64,000 nt of DNA from Mycobacterium branderi (lineage in GTDB: Bacteria; Actinomycetota; Actinomycetes; Mycobacteriales; Mycobacteriaceae), in contig NZ_AP022606.1 of the NCBI RefSeq assembly GCF_010728725.1, positions 1,984,001-2,048,000 of the forward strand, given 5' to 3'. Each line of letters starts with the position of its first letter. Positions within the stretch are counted from its first letter, which is position 1. Made by a program: the position numbers and the translations under genes. The notes under the pieces were generated by a model. That model saw nothing but the letters and a program-made list of their open reading frames with translations, ran no database searches and had not been told where the DNA came from. Below, piece after piece: positions 24,011 through 33,010 of this stretch.

Positions 24011-25192
24011 TTACCGGTTGGCTCGGGGCAGGCCCAGCGCGACCATGCCGATAATGTCGCGCTGCACTTCGTTGGTGCCGCCGCCGAAGGTCAGGATCAG
24101 ACACGCGCGGTGCATCCGCTCGACCCGCCCCCGCAGCAGCGCGCCGAACGAATCCTGGCGGACGGTGGCCCCCGACCCCAGCACCTCCATCAGCAGCCGG
24201 TAGGCCTCGGTGGCCAACTCGGTGCCGAACACTTTGGCCGCCGATGCGTCGGCGGGAGAGGGCGCACTGTCGGCAGCCGATGCCAGCTCCCAGTTGATCA
24301 GCTTGAGCACCTCGACCTTGGCGTGTACCCGGGCGAGGTTGAGTTGCACCCATTCGGAGTCGATCAGCCGGGCGCCCGAGGCGTCCTTAGTGTTCTGCGC
24401 CCATTCGCGAACCTGGTTGAGCGCCACGATGATCGGCTGCGCGGACACCAGCGCGACGCGCTCGTGGTTGAGCTGGTTGGTGACCAGCTTCCAGCCGCCG
24501 TTCTCCTCACCGACCAGGTTGGCTACGGGGACGCGGACATCGGAGTAATAGGTGGCGCTGGTGTCCGGGCCGGCCATGGTGTGCACCGGCGTCCAGGAAA
24601 AGCCCTCGGCGGTGGTCGGCACGATCAGTACCGAAATGCCGCGATGCTTCTTGGCTTCGGCGTTGGTGCGCACTGCCAGCCACACATAGTCGGCGTACTG
24701 GATCAGGGAAGTCCACATCTTCTGGCCGTTGACGATGTAGTCGTCGCCGTCGCGCACCGCGGTGGTGCGCAGGTTAGCCAGGTCGGTTCCGGCACCGGGC
24801 TCGGAGTAGCCGATGGAGAAGTGCAGCTCGCCCGCGGCAATACGCGGCAGGAAGAACTTCTTCTGCTCCTCGCTGCCGAAGGCCATGATCGTCGGCGCGA
24901 CGCTGTTGATCGTCAGGAACGGCACCGGCGCCCCGGCGATCGCCGCCTCGTCGGTGAAGATCAGCTGGTCCATGGCCGAGCGGGCCTGCCCGCCGTACTC
25001 CTTCGGCCAGCCCAGTGCAAGCCAGCCGTCGCGGCCCATCTGCGCGACGGTCTCGCGGTAGACGTTGCCGGTGCCGTACTCACCCGACGTCGAGCTCAGC
25101 GCCTCGCGACGCTCCGGGGTGATCAGCTTGGCGAAGTACGACCGCAGCTCGCGGCGCAGTTCCTCCTGCTCCGGGGTATAACTGATCCGCAT
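24011..25192 (-). CDS. fadE26: Acyl-CoA dehydrogenase FadE26 (ChsE4)
   Basis: A 393-aa acyl-CoA dehydrogenase. The flavin/substrate segment SIGYSEPGAGTDLANLRT lies near residue 120, with YIVNGQKMWTS following and GGGTNEVQRDIIGMVALGL at the C-terminus. It pairs with FadE27 in the first oxidation step on steroid side-chain CoA esters. ATG 25192 gives MRISYTPEQEELR; the frame is open further upstream, but that part includes the KstR box. It is the first gene of an operon divergent from fdxD. Confidence 0.93.
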   Translation of the reverse strand: MRISYTPEQEELRRELRSYFAKLITPERREALSSTSGEYGTGNVYRETVAQMGRDGWLALGWPKEYGGQARSAMDQLIFTDEAAIAGAPVPFLTINSVAPTIMAFGSEEQKKFFLPRIAAGELHFSIGYSEPGAGTDLANLRTTAVRDGDDYIVNGQKMWTSLIQYADYVWLAVRTNAEAKKHRGISVLIVPTTAEGFSWTPVHTMAGPDTSATYYSDVRVPVANLVGEENGGWKLVTNQLNHERVALVSAQPIIVALNQVREWAQNTKDASGARLIDSEWVQLNLARVHAKVEVLKLINWELASAADSAPSPADASAAKVFGTELATEAYRLLMEVLGSGATVRQDSFGALLRGRVERMHRACLILTFGGGTNEVQRDIIGMVALGLPRANR

Positions 25193-25227
25193 TGGCCGTC
25201 CCTTCGCGATGCGGTTACCTTCCTGGT

Positions 25228-25241
25228 TGTAACACGTTCTA
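25228..25241. promoter_or_regulatory. KstR operator (TGTAACACGTTCTA)
   Basis: An exact consensus match in the 118-bp divergent region between fadE26 (start 25192) and fdxD (start 25311). Its sequence is identical to the box before fadD19. Confidence 0.88.
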
Positions 25242-25310
25242 GTCTGAGGGTCCAGCGAGCCGTCGTCGTATCGTGGGGACACGGCAGCCGGAAACGCAAG
25301 GAGGAACCTC

Positions 25311-25502
25311 GTGCGAGTGATAGTCGACCGCGATCGATGTGAGGGAAACGCGGTGTGCATGGGAATCGCGCCGGATATTTTCGAGCTCGACGACGAGGAC
25401 TACGCCGTCGTGAAGACGGACCCGATTCCCGCCGACCGGGAGGCGCTGGCCGAGCAGGCGATCGCCGAATGCCCGCGCGCGGCGCTGAAGCGCGAAGACT
25501 AG
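25311..25502 (+). CDS. fdxD: [3Fe-4S] ferredoxin FdxD
   Basis: A 63-aa ferredoxin of the P450-associated type: C10 and C16 in CEGNAVC and a third cysteine near residue 54 in ECPRAAL give a C-x5-C...C pattern, fitting a [3Fe-4S] cluster. AAGGAGG at 25298-25304 supports the GTG start. Position and size match Rv3503c. It likely supplies electrons to steroid P450s such as CYP142, by inference. It is followed by hsd4A. Confidence 0.92.
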   Translation: MRVIVDRDRCEGNAVCMGIAPDIFELDDEDYAVVKTDPIPADREALAEQAIAECPRAALKRED

Positions 25503-25539
25503 CGGCGGGTCGCCGCCCGAGACTAGAGGTATTCATAAA

Positions 25540-26448
25540 TTGACTAGCAGCACGAACGCGACCGACCTATCCGGGAAGGTCGCGGTGGTCACCGGCGCGG
25601 CCGCAGGGCTGGGCCGCGCCGAGGCGATCGGCTTAGCCCGTGCCGGCGCCACCGTCGTCGTCAACGACATCGCCGGCGCGCTCGACGCCTCCGACGTGAT
25701 CGACGAGATCACCGCGGCCGGCTCCAAAGCCGTCGCGGTAGCCGGCGACATCAGCCAGCGCGCGACCGCCGACGAGCTGGTCAACACCGCCGACGGGCTG
25801 GGCGGGCTGAGCATCGTGATCAACAACGCCGGGATCACCCGCGACCGGATGCTGTTCAACATGTCCGACGAGGAGTGGGACGCCGTGATCGCCGTGCACC
25901 TGCGCGGCCACTTCCTGCTCACCCGCAATGCGGCCACCTATTGGCGCCAAAAGGCCAAGGACTCGGGCGGTTCGGTGTACGGCCGGCTCGTCAACACCTC
26001 GTCGGAGGCCGGGCTGGTCGGTCCCGTCGGGCAGGCCAACTACGGCGCCGCCAAGGCCGGCATCACCGCGCTGACCCTGTCCGCCGCGCGGGCGCTGGGC
26101 CGCTACGGGGTCTGCGCGAACGCGATCTGCCCGCGGGCCCGCACCGCGATGACCGCCGACGTGTTCGGCGAGGCGCCCGCGACCGGCGAGATCGATCCGC
26201 TTTCGCCCGAGCACGTGGTGACCCTGGTCCGGTTCCTTGCTTCGCCGGCGGCCGAGGCGGTCAACGGTCAGCTGTTCATCGTCTACGGACCTCGGGTGAC
26301 GCTGGTGGCGGCGCCGACGGTGGAGCAACAGTTTGCGACGGAAGCGCCGGCCTGGGAGCCCGGGCAGCTCAGTGCGACGCTGCAGGAGTACTTTGCTGGG
26401 CGCGACCCCGAACGCACCTTCGCGGCGACAGGCCTGATGGAGTCGTGA
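25540..26448 (+). CDS. hsd4A: Short-chain (hydroxysteroid) dehydrogenase Hsd4A
   Basis: A 302-aa SDR with TGAAAGLGRAEA near residue 19, NNAGITRDRML near 98 and catalytic YGAAKAG near 170. The C-terminal extension to residue 300 is typical of the MFE-2/17-beta-HSD4-like group. Homologues act as 17-beta-hydroxysteroid dehydrogenase and beta-hydroxyacyl-CoA dehydrogenase in steroid catabolism. The start is a TTG at 25540. It sits between fdxD and the mce4 operon, as Rv3502c does. Confidence 0.9.
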   Translation: MTSSTNATDLSGKVAVVTGAAAGLGRAEAIGLARAGATVVVNDIAGALDASDVIDEITAAGSKAVAVAGDISQRATADELVNTADGLGGLSIVINNAGITRDRMLFNMSDEEWDAVIAVHLRGHFLLTRNAATYWRQKAKDSGGSVYGRLVNTSSEAGLVGPVGQANYGAAKAGITALTLSAARALGRYGVCANAICPRARTAMTADVFGEAPATGEIDPLSPEHVVTLVRFLASPAAEAVNGQLFIVYGPRVTLVAAPTVEQQFATEAPAWEPGQLSATLQEYFAGRDPERTFAATGLMES

Positions 26449-26485
26449 GGGGTGTGTGAGACGAGCTGTGTCTGCGCCGACGGGC

Positions 26486-26499
26486 TAGAACACGTTACA
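26486..26499. promoter_or_regulatory. KstR operator (TAGAACACGTTACA)
   Basis: Matches TnnAACnnGTTnnA in the 262-bp region between hsd4A and yrbE4A. It lies 38 bp after the hsd4A stop, so it belongs to the mce4 promoter. Confidence 0.85.
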
Positions 26500-26574
26500 G
26501 GATGATTTGCGTCACATAGCTTCTGACCTCGACAAACTACTAACTTTTGTCTAATTTTGCAGTTCTTTGACACT

Positions 26575-26588
26575 GCGAACTTGTTCTA
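26575..26588. promoter_or_regulatory. Imperfect second KstR-like box upstream of mce4 (GCGAACTTGTTCTA)
   Basis: Keeps AAC-N2-GTT and the right-hand TCTA arm but has G instead of T at the first consensus position. It lies 89 bp downstream of the exact box and 122 bp before the yrbE4A TTG. It may be a weaker second site or an overlap with the promoter. Confidence 0.45.
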
Positions 26589-26710
26589 GTTACTATGATC
26601 CGGCTCACGCGGAGCAGCGTCCGACGATAGGGGAGACACACCGGCGCGCGTAGGGGACGCATAGGCTTCGCCAAGGTTGCAGACGCCCCCACCCGAGAAG
26701 GGACCCAAGG

Positions 26711-27475
26711 TTGATCGAACAGCTCGCGGTTCCGGCCCGGGCCGTGGGCGGGTTCGTCGAGATGTCGCTGGAGACATTCCGCGCGATCTTCCGGCGGCCA
26801 TTCCAGTTCCGCGAGTTCCTCGACCAGACCTGGATGATCGCCAGCGTCTCGCTGATCCCGACGCTGCTGGTCGCCATCCCGTTCACCGTCTTGGTGGCCT
26901 TCACGCTCAACATCCTGCTGCGCGAACTCGGCGCCGCCGACCTGTCCGGGGCGGGCACCGCCTTTGGGACCATCACCCAGCTCGGCCCCGTCGTCACCGT
27001 GCTGGTGGTAGCCGGGGCCGGTGCCACCGCGATTTGCGCCGACCTGGGCGCCCGCACCATCCGCGAGGAAATCGACGCGATGCGGGTACTGGGGATCGAC
27101 CCGATCCATCGGCTGGTGGTGCCCCGCGTGCTGGCCTCGACGTTCGTCGCGCTGTTACTGAACGGTCTGGTGTCTGCGATCGGCATCGCCGGCGGCTACG
27201 TCTTCTCTGTTCTATTGCAGGGCGTGAACCCGGGCGCGTTCGTCAACGGCCTGACGGTTCTGACCCACCTCGGTGAGCTGGTGCTCTCCGAGGTGAAGGC
27301 GTTGTTGTTCGGTGTCGTCGCGGGCTTGGTCGGCTGTTATCGAGGCCTGACAGTAAAGGGCGGACCGAAGGGCGTCGGCGTCGCCGTCAACGAGACCGTG
27401 GTGTACGCGTTCATTTGCCTGTTCGTGATCAACGTGATCATGACGGCGATCGGGGTGCGGGTGCTGGCCCGATGA
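26711..27475 (+). CDS. yrbE4A: Mce4 transporter permease YrbE4A
   Basis: A 254-aa MlaE-family permease with five to six membrane segments and the conserved EEIDAMRVLGIDP loop near residue 120. It forms the transmembrane core of the Mce4 cholesterol importer with YrbE4B; the ATPase MceG is encoded elsewhere. The start is a TTG at 26711, matching the length of M. tuberculosis YrbE4A. Its TGA overlaps the yrbE4B ATG (ATGA). Confidence 0.96.
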   Translation: MIEQLAVPARAVGGFVEMSLETFRAIFRRPFQFREFLDQTWMIASVSLIPTLLVAIPFTVLVAFTLNILLRELGAADLSGAGTAFGTITQLGPVVTVLVVAGAGATAICADLGARTIREEIDAMRVLGIDPIHRLVVPRVLASTFVALLLNGLVSAIGIAGGYVFSVLLQGVNPGAFVNGLTVLTHLGELVLSEVKALLFGVVAGLVGCYRGLTVKGGPKGVGVAVNETVVYAFICLFVINVIMTAIGVRVLAR

Positions 27476-28314
27476 GTTACGACGCCACCCTGCGGTTCCG
27501 CCGCTTCATGTCCCGGTTCGCCGGGCCGGTCGACACTTTCGGCGAGCAGGCGCTGTTCTACGGCGAATCGATGCGCTACATCCCGAACGCGTTCGGCCGT
27601 TATCGCAGGGAGACCATCCGGCTGATCGCCGAGATGACGCTGGGAACCGGCGCGCTCGTACTGATCGGCGGGACGGTCGGCGTCGCAGCGTTTTTGACGC
27701 TGGCCTCCGGCGGCGTCATCGCTGTGCAGGGCTACGAGTCGCTGGGCAACATCGGCATCGAGGCGTTGACCGGGTTCCTGTCGGCGTTCCTCAACGTCCG
27801 CATCGTCGCTCCCGTCGTAGCGGGCATCGCGCTGGCCGCGACGATCGGCGCCGGCACCACTGCGCAATTGGGCGCAATGCGGGTCGCCGAAGAAATCGAC
27901 GCCATCGAGTCGATGGCCGTGCACTCGGTGTCCTACCTCGTGTCCACCCGATTGATCGCCGGGCTGATCGCGATTGTCCCGCTGTACTCACTGGCGGTGC
28001 TGGCCTCGTTCTTCGCCGCCCGGTTCACCACGGTGTTCATCAACGGCCAGTCGGCCGGCCTATACGACCACTACTTCAATACGTTCCTCAACCCGAGCGA
28101 TCTGCTGTGGTCGTTCCTGCAGGCGATCGTGATGTCGATCGCGGTCATGCTGGTCCATACCTACTACGGCTACAACGCTTCTGGCGGCCCGGTCGGCGTC
28201 GGCCTGGCTGTGGGCCAGGCGGTGCGTACGTCGCTGATCGTCGTCGTCGTCATTACTTTGTTCATCTCGCTGGCCGTATACGGCGCGTCCGGTAATTTCA
28301 ACCTCTCCGGATAA
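27472..28314 (+). CDS. yrbE4B: Mce4 transporter permease YrbE4B
   Basis: A 280-aa MlaE-family permease. It has the RVAEEIDAIESMAV coupling loop near residue 138 and hydrophobic segments around 60-80, 105-135, 160-185 and 215-275. The ATG at 27472 overlaps the yrbE4A stop by 3 bp. The mce4A ATG follows 8 bp after the stop. Confidence 0.96.
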   Translation: MSYDATLRFRRFMSRFAGPVDTFGEQALFYGESMRYIPNAFGRYRRETIRLIAEMTLGTGALVLIGGTVGVAAFLTLASGGVIAVQGYESLGNIGIEALTGFLSAFLNVRIVAPVVAGIALAATIGAGTTAQLGAMRVAEEIDAIESMAVHSVSYLVSTRLIAGLIAIVPLYSLAVLASFFAARFTTVFINGQSAGLYDHYFNTFLNPSDLLWSFLQAIVMSIAVMLVHTYYGYNASGGPVGVGLAVGQAVRTSLIVVVVITLFISLAVYGASGNFNLSG

Positions 28315-28322
28315 AGGGAACG

Positions 28323-29525
28323 ATGTCAAGCACAGGGGCAAGACGTACTCATGTCAGGCTGGCAGCGGCGCTGCTGGCCTCTCTGTTGTTGGGCTTTGTC
28401 CTGTTGACGTATCTGTCCTACAACGCGGCGTTTACCTCGACCGACGCCGTCACCGTGACCGCGCCGCGGGCCGGTTTGGTGATGGACCGCGACAACAAAG
28501 TGAAGTACCGGGGCATCCAGATCGGCAAGGTCAAGAACGTCAGGTACGCCGGGGACCAGGCCCAGCTCGAGCTCGCCATCAACAGCGGCGAATTGCGCTA
28601 CATCCCGTCCAACGCCACCGTCCACATCGCCAGCAACACGATCTTCGGCGCCAAGTCGGTGGAATTCATTCCGCCGCAGTCGCCTTCGAAGGCCTCGCTG
28701 CGGCCGGGCGCGCACGTACAGGCCTCGGCGGTCTCGCTGGAAGTCAACACGTTGTTCCAGTCGCTGATCGAGCTGCTGCACAAGATCGATCCGGTCGACC
28801 TGAACGCGACGCTCAGCGCCGTCGCCGAGGGTCTGCGCGGCCACGGCGACGACCTGGGCGACCTGCTGTCCGGCCTGAATACCCTGACGCGGCAACTGAA
28901 TCCGAAACTGCCGACGTTGCAGCAGGACTTCGCCAGGACCGCCGCGGTGGCCAACATCTACGCCGACGCCGCCCCCGACCTGGTCACCGTGTTCAACAAC
29001 ACGCCGACCATCGCCAAGACCGTCGTCGAGCGACAGGGCGACCTCAACGACACCCTGCTGGCGACGATCGGGTTGGCCAACAACGCCTATGACACACTGG
29101 CCCCCGCCGAGCAGGACTACATCGACGCGATCAAGCGGCTGCGCGCTCCGCTCAAGGTCTCCGGCGATTACTCGCCGGAATTCGGTTGCCTATTCGCCGG
29201 TATCGAACGCGGCATCGAAGAGTTCGCGCCGCTGCTCGGTGTGCGCAAAGCGGGTCTGTTCACCTCGTCCAGCTTCATCTTGGGCGCGCCGTCGTACACG
29301 TATCCGGAGAGCCTGCCGATCGTCAACGCCTCCGGCGGCCCGAATTGCCGTGGGCTGCCGGACATCCCGACCAAGCAGACCGGCGGCTCCTGGTTCCGCT
29401 CGCCGTTCCTGGTCACCGACAACGCGTACATCCCGTACGAGCCGTTCACCGAAATGCAGGTGGATGCGCCGTCGACGCTGCAGTTCCTGTTCCACGGCGC
29501 GTTCGCAGAACGGGACGATTTCTGA
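28323..29525 (+). CDS. mce4A: Mce4A, MCE/MlaD-domain protein
   Basis: A 400-aa protein with an N-terminal membrane anchor (about residues 12-35), an MCE/MlaD domain around 40-120 (YRGIQIGKVKNV is its signature), then a long helical region to about 300. Mce4A is one of six subunits thought to form a periplasmic tunnel that carries cholesterol from the outer envelope to the YrbE permease. Its TGA shares a base with the mce4B ATG. Confidence 0.95.
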   Translation: MSSTGARRTHVRLAAALLASLLLGFVLLTYLSYNAAFTSTDAVTVTAPRAGLVMDRDNKVKYRGIQIGKVKNVRYAGDQAQLELAINSGELRYIPSNATVHIASNTIFGAKSVEFIPPQSPSKASLRPGAHVQASAVSLEVNTLFQSLIELLHKIDPVDLNATLSAVAEGLRGHGDDLGDLLSGLNTLTRQLNPKLPTLQQDFARTAAVANIYADAAPDLVTVFNNTPTIAKTVVERQGDLNDTLLATIGLANNAYDTLAPAEQDYIDAIKRLRAPLKVSGDYSPEFGCLFAGIERGIEEFAPLLGVRKAGLFTSSSFILGAPSYTYPESLPIVNASGGPNCRGLPDIPTKQTGGSWFRSPFLVTDNAYIPYEPFTEMQVDAPSTLQFLFHGAFAERDDF

Positions 29526-30574
29526 TGACCGCGCCTCACGAGTCGCACCGCTCGATGATGATCAAGGTCGGCATCTTCACCGCGACCATGCTGCTGGTCG
29601 CCGTCGGCCTGGTGGTGATTTTCGGCGAGTTCCGGTTCGGCCCGTCGAACCTGTACCACGCCAACTTCTCCGACGCGACGCGGTTGAAAGGCGGGCAGAA
29701 GGTTCGCATCGCCGGGGTGCCGGTCGGTGCGGTGCGCGACGTCAAGCTCAACAAGGACAACACCGTCGACGTGGCGTTCACGGTGGACAAGCGCTACACG
29801 CTGTACTCCTCGACGCGGGCGGTGATCCGCTACGACAACCTGGTCGGCGACCGGTTCCTGGAAATCACCTCGGGCCCCGGCGAATTGCGCAAGTTGCCAC
29901 CGGGCGCCACCATCGATCAGCACCACACCCAGCCGGCACTCGACCTCGACGCACTGCTGGGCGGCTTGCGCCCGGTGCTCAAGGGCCTCGATGCCGACAA
30001 GGTCAACACCGTCAGCAGCTACGTCATCCAATTGCTGCAGGGGCAGGGCGGAGCGCTGTCGGACCTGCTAGCCAACACCAACGCATTCGGTTCGACGCTG
30101 GGCGCGCGCGACCAAGTGATCGGCGATGTGATCAACAACCTCAACGCCGTGTTGACCACGGTTGACGAGAAGGGCGCGCAGTTCTCGGCCAGCGTCGATC
30201 AACTGCAGCAACTGATCACCGGCCTGGCACAGGGCCGCGACGCGGTGGCGGGCGCGATTCCGCCGCTGGCGTCCGCGGAATCAGATCTGACCGAAATGCT
30301 GAAGGCCGCGCGCCGGCCGCTGCAGGGCGTCATCGAAAACACCCGGCCGATCGCCACCGAGCTCGACGACCGAAAAGCTGAGGTGGCCAACGACATCGAG
30401 CAACTGGGCGAAGACTACTTGCGGCTGTCAGCGCTCGGTGCCTACGGCGCGTACTTCAACATCTACTTCTGCACGGTGACTATCAAGATCAATGGGCCAG
30501 CCGGTAGCGACATCCGGATCCCGATGGGCGGTCAGCCCGATCCCAGCAAGGGGAGGTGCGCTTTTGCCAAGTAA
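29525..30574 (+). CDS. mce4B: Mce4B, MCE/MlaD-domain protein
   Basis: A 349-aa protein. The membrane anchor lies at about residues 13-35, the MCE domain at 38-115 with GGQKVRIAGVPVGAVRDV, and a helical segment follows. ATG 29525 overlaps the mce4A stop by one base. The C-terminus carries the INGPAGSDIRIPMGGQPDP tail before mce4C, whose start overlaps by 11 bp. Confidence 0.95.
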   Translation: MTAPHESHRSMMIKVGIFTATMLLVAVGLVVIFGEFRFGPSNLYHANFSDATRLKGGQKVRIAGVPVGAVRDVKLNKDNTVDVAFTVDKRYTLYSSTRAVIRYDNLVGDRFLEITSGPGELRKLPPGATIDQHHTQPALDLDALLGGLRPVLKGLDADKVNTVSSYVIQLLQGQGGALSDLLANTNAFGSTLGARDQVIGDVINNLNAVLTTVDEKGAQFSASVDQLQQLITGLAQGRDAVAGAIPPLASAESDLTEMLKAARRPLQGVIENTRPIATELDDRKAEVANDIEQLGEDYLRLSALGAYGAYFNIYFCTVTIKINGPAGSDIRIPMGGQPDPSKGRCAFAK

Positions 30575-31625
30575 GGCAGACATTCGCGACCCGCTGCGGA
30601 CCGGCATCTTCGGCCTGGTCCTGGTGACCTGCATCGTGTTGGTTGCCTTCGGCTACACAGGATTGCCGTTTTGGCCGCAGGGCCGGCCGTACACCGCATA
30701 CTTCAGCGACGCCGGAGGCATCACACCGGGCAACGACGTCTACGTGTCGGGTATCAAAGTGGGCCAGGTGAAGTCGGTTGGGCTGGCCGGCGACACCGCC
30801 AGGGTGACGTTCACCGTCGACCGCCACATCGCGGTCGGCAATCAATCGCTGGCGGCGATTCGCACCGACACCATCCTCGGCCAGCGGGCGGTTTCGGTGA
30901 CCCCGGCCGGCAGCGGCACGGCGACCACAATTCCGTTGAGCCGGACGACGACACCGTATGCGCTCAATTCGGCGCTGGAGGACTTGGGCCGCAACGCCGG
31001 CGATCTCGACAAGGCTCAGTTCGAGAAATCGCTACAGGTCCTCACTGACTCGCTGCGCGACGCCACTCCGCAGTTGCGCGGTGCGCTGGACGGCGTGACG
31101 TCGCTGTCGCGCACGCTCAACCGCCGTGACGAGGCGCTGGGGAACCTGCTGGCGCACGCGAAGTCGGTCACCGAGGTGCTGGCCGACCGCGCCGCGCAGG
31201 TCAACAAACTGGTTCTCGACGGTAACCAGTTGTTCGCCGCGCTGGACGCACGCCGAGCCGCACTGGGTCAGCTGATCGCCGGGATTCGCGATGTCTCCCA
31301 ACAGCTTTCCGGTTTCGTGGCCGACAACCGCAAAGAGTTCGGGCCGGCGCTCTCCAAGCTCAACCAGGTGCTGGACCTGCTCAACGAGCGCCACGAATAC
31401 ATCACCGAGGCACTGAAACGACTGCCCGCGTACGCGACCACGCTGGGTGAGGTGGTCGGCTCCGGACCGGGGTTCAACGTCAACGTCTACGGCGTGTTGC
31501 CGGCGCCGATCGTCGGGATCATGTTCGACGCCGTCTTCCAGCCCGGCAAGCTCCCGGACAGTTTCGCGGACTATCTGCGCGGCCTCATCCAGGAGCGCTG
31601 GACGATTAGGCCGCAGTCGCCATGA
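30564..31625 (+). CDS. mce4C: Mce4C, MCE/MlaD-domain protein
   Basis: A 353-aa Mce subunit beginning at TTG 30564 (PSKADIRDPLRTG). A GGGGAGG ribosome-binding site lies about 7 bases upstream and a membrane segment at about residues 13-33. The MCE domain has GNDVYVSGIKVGQVKSV near residue 55 and a long helical region follows. Longer upstream frames overlap mce4B and are unlikely. The stop overlaps mce4D by 4 bp. Confidence 0.93.
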   Translation: MPSKADIRDPLRTGIFGLVLVTCIVLVAFGYTGLPFWPQGRPYTAYFSDAGGITPGNDVYVSGIKVGQVKSVGLAGDTARVTFTVDRHIAVGNQSLAAIRTDTILGQRAVSVTPAGSGTATTIPLSRTTTPYALNSALEDLGRNAGDLDKAQFEKSLQVLTDSLRDATPQLRGALDGVTSLSRTLNRRDEALGNLLAHAKSVTEVLADRAAQVNKLVLDGNQLFAALDARRAALGQLIAGIRDVSQQLSGFVADNRKEFGPALSKLNQVLDLLNERHEYITEALKRLPAYATTLGEVVGSGPGFNVNVYGVLPAPIVGIMFDAVFQPGKLPDSFADYLRGLIQERWTIRPQSP

Positions 31626-33010
31626 CCGTGATTTCGGCTCTTCAACAACGCAGTCGCGCACTGCGGTTGACCCTGGCTGTGGCACTTGCGGTCCTCATGG
31701 CGGCGGGCGCCTACCTGGTCTGGCCGGCACGGACGGGGCACAAGATCGTCGGCTATTTCACCTCCGCTGTCGGGCTCTATCCCGGCGACCAGGTTCGGAT
31801 TGTCGGGGTGCCGGTGGGCAAGATCGACTCGATCGAACCGCGCGCATCCGATGTCAAGATCACCATGTCGGTCGACCGCAGCGTGAAGGTGCCACAGGAT
31901 GCGCGGGCGGTCATCATGGCGCCCAATTTGGTTGCGGCGCGGTTCATTCAGCTTGCGCCTGCGTATACCGGTGGTGCGGCGTTGCCCGACGGGGCCAGCA
32001 TCGACCTGTCCCGCACCGCAGTGCCGGTGGAATGGGACGAGGTCAAACAGGCGCTGAAGGATCTGGCCAATCAGCTGAGTCCCGCCGCGGGAGAGATGCA
32101 GGGGCCGCTGGGCAAGCTGATCAATCAGGCGGCCGACACGTTCAACGGCAACGGTGACTCCTTCCACGCCGCACTGCGTGAGCTGTCGCAAGCCGCCGGT
32201 CGGCTGGGGGATTCGCGCACCGATGTCTTCGGTACGGTCCGCAACCTGCAGGTGCTGGTCAACGCGCTGTCGTCGAGCAACGAACAGATCGTGGCATTCG
32301 CCGGACACGTGGCCTCGGTTTCGCAGGTGCTCGCCAAGAGCTCCGAGCACCTCGACCAGACGCTCGGCACACTCAATCAGGCCCTGAGTGACGTCAAAGA
32401 CTTTCTGCACCAGAACAATTCGACGCTGATCGGAACGGTCAACAAGCTGGGCGATTTGACCAAGACCTTGAGTGACCAAAGCGAGAACATCGAGCAGGTG
32501 CTGCACGTCGCAGGTCCCGGGATCAGCAACTTCTACAACATCTACGACCCGGCGCAGGGCACGCTCAACGGCCTGCTGTCGATTCCCAACTTCTCCAACC
32601 CAGTCCAATTCATCTGCGGCGGTTCCTTCGACACCGCGGCCGGACTGGTGGCGCCCGACTATTACAAGCGTGCCGAGATCTGCCGGGAGCGTTTGGCCCC
32701 GCCACTGCGCCGGTTGACCGCGAACTATCCGCCGTTCATGTTCCACCCGATCAACTCGATCACCGCGTACAAGGGCCAGATCATCTACGACACCCCGGCC
32801 ACCCAGGCCAAGGCGCAGACGCCGATCCCGGAGCTGACCTGGATACCGGCGCCAGGGGTTCATCCGCCCAGCCCGGACGACCTGCAGGCCATGCTGGTCC
32901 CGCCCGCGCCGTCGAATGCCCCGGCACCCGGACCCGCGCCCGCGCCGGCTGCCGCACCGGTCGGTCCAGCGCCCGGCCCGCTGCCCGCAGAGCAGGGAGC
33001 GGGCCGATGA
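31622..33010 (+). CDS. mce4D: Mce4D, MCE/MlaD-domain protein with Pro/Ala-rich tail
   Basis: A 462-aa protein: N-terminal anchor (residues 14-35), MCE domain with PGDQVRIVGVPVGKIDSI near residue 58, helical domain to about 390, then a proline- and alanine-rich low-complexity tail from about 405. The tail is a known feature of Mce D and F subunits and may span toward the outer membrane. ATG overlaps the mce4C stop (ATGA). Confidence 0.95.
   Translation: MTVISALQQRSRALRLTLAVALAVLMAAGAYLVWPARTGHKIVGYFTSAVGLYPGDQVRIVGVPVGKIDSIEPRASDVKITMSVDRSVKVPQDARAVIMAPNLVAARFIQLAPAYTGGAALPDGASIDLSRTAVPVEWDEVKQALKDLANQLSPAAGEMQGPLGKLINQAADTFNGNGDSFHAALRELSQAAGRLGDSRTDVFGTVRNLQVLVNALSSSNEQIVAFAGHVASVSQVLAKSSEHLDQTLGTLNQALSDVKDFLHQNNSTLIGTVNKLGDLTKTLSDQSENIEQVLHVAGPGISNFYNIYDPAQGTLNGLLSIPNFSNPVQFICGGSFDTAAGLVAPDYYKRAEICRERLAPPLRRLTANYPPFMFHPINSITAYKGQIIYDTPATQAKAQTPIPELTWIPAPGVHPPSPDDLQAMLVPPAPSNAPAPGPAPAPAAAPVGPAPGPLPAEQGAGR

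Noticed and set aside
23414..25342. 642-aa open frame on the + strand
   Set aside because: Antisense to fadE27/fadE26; low-quality composition typical of high-GC shadow frames.
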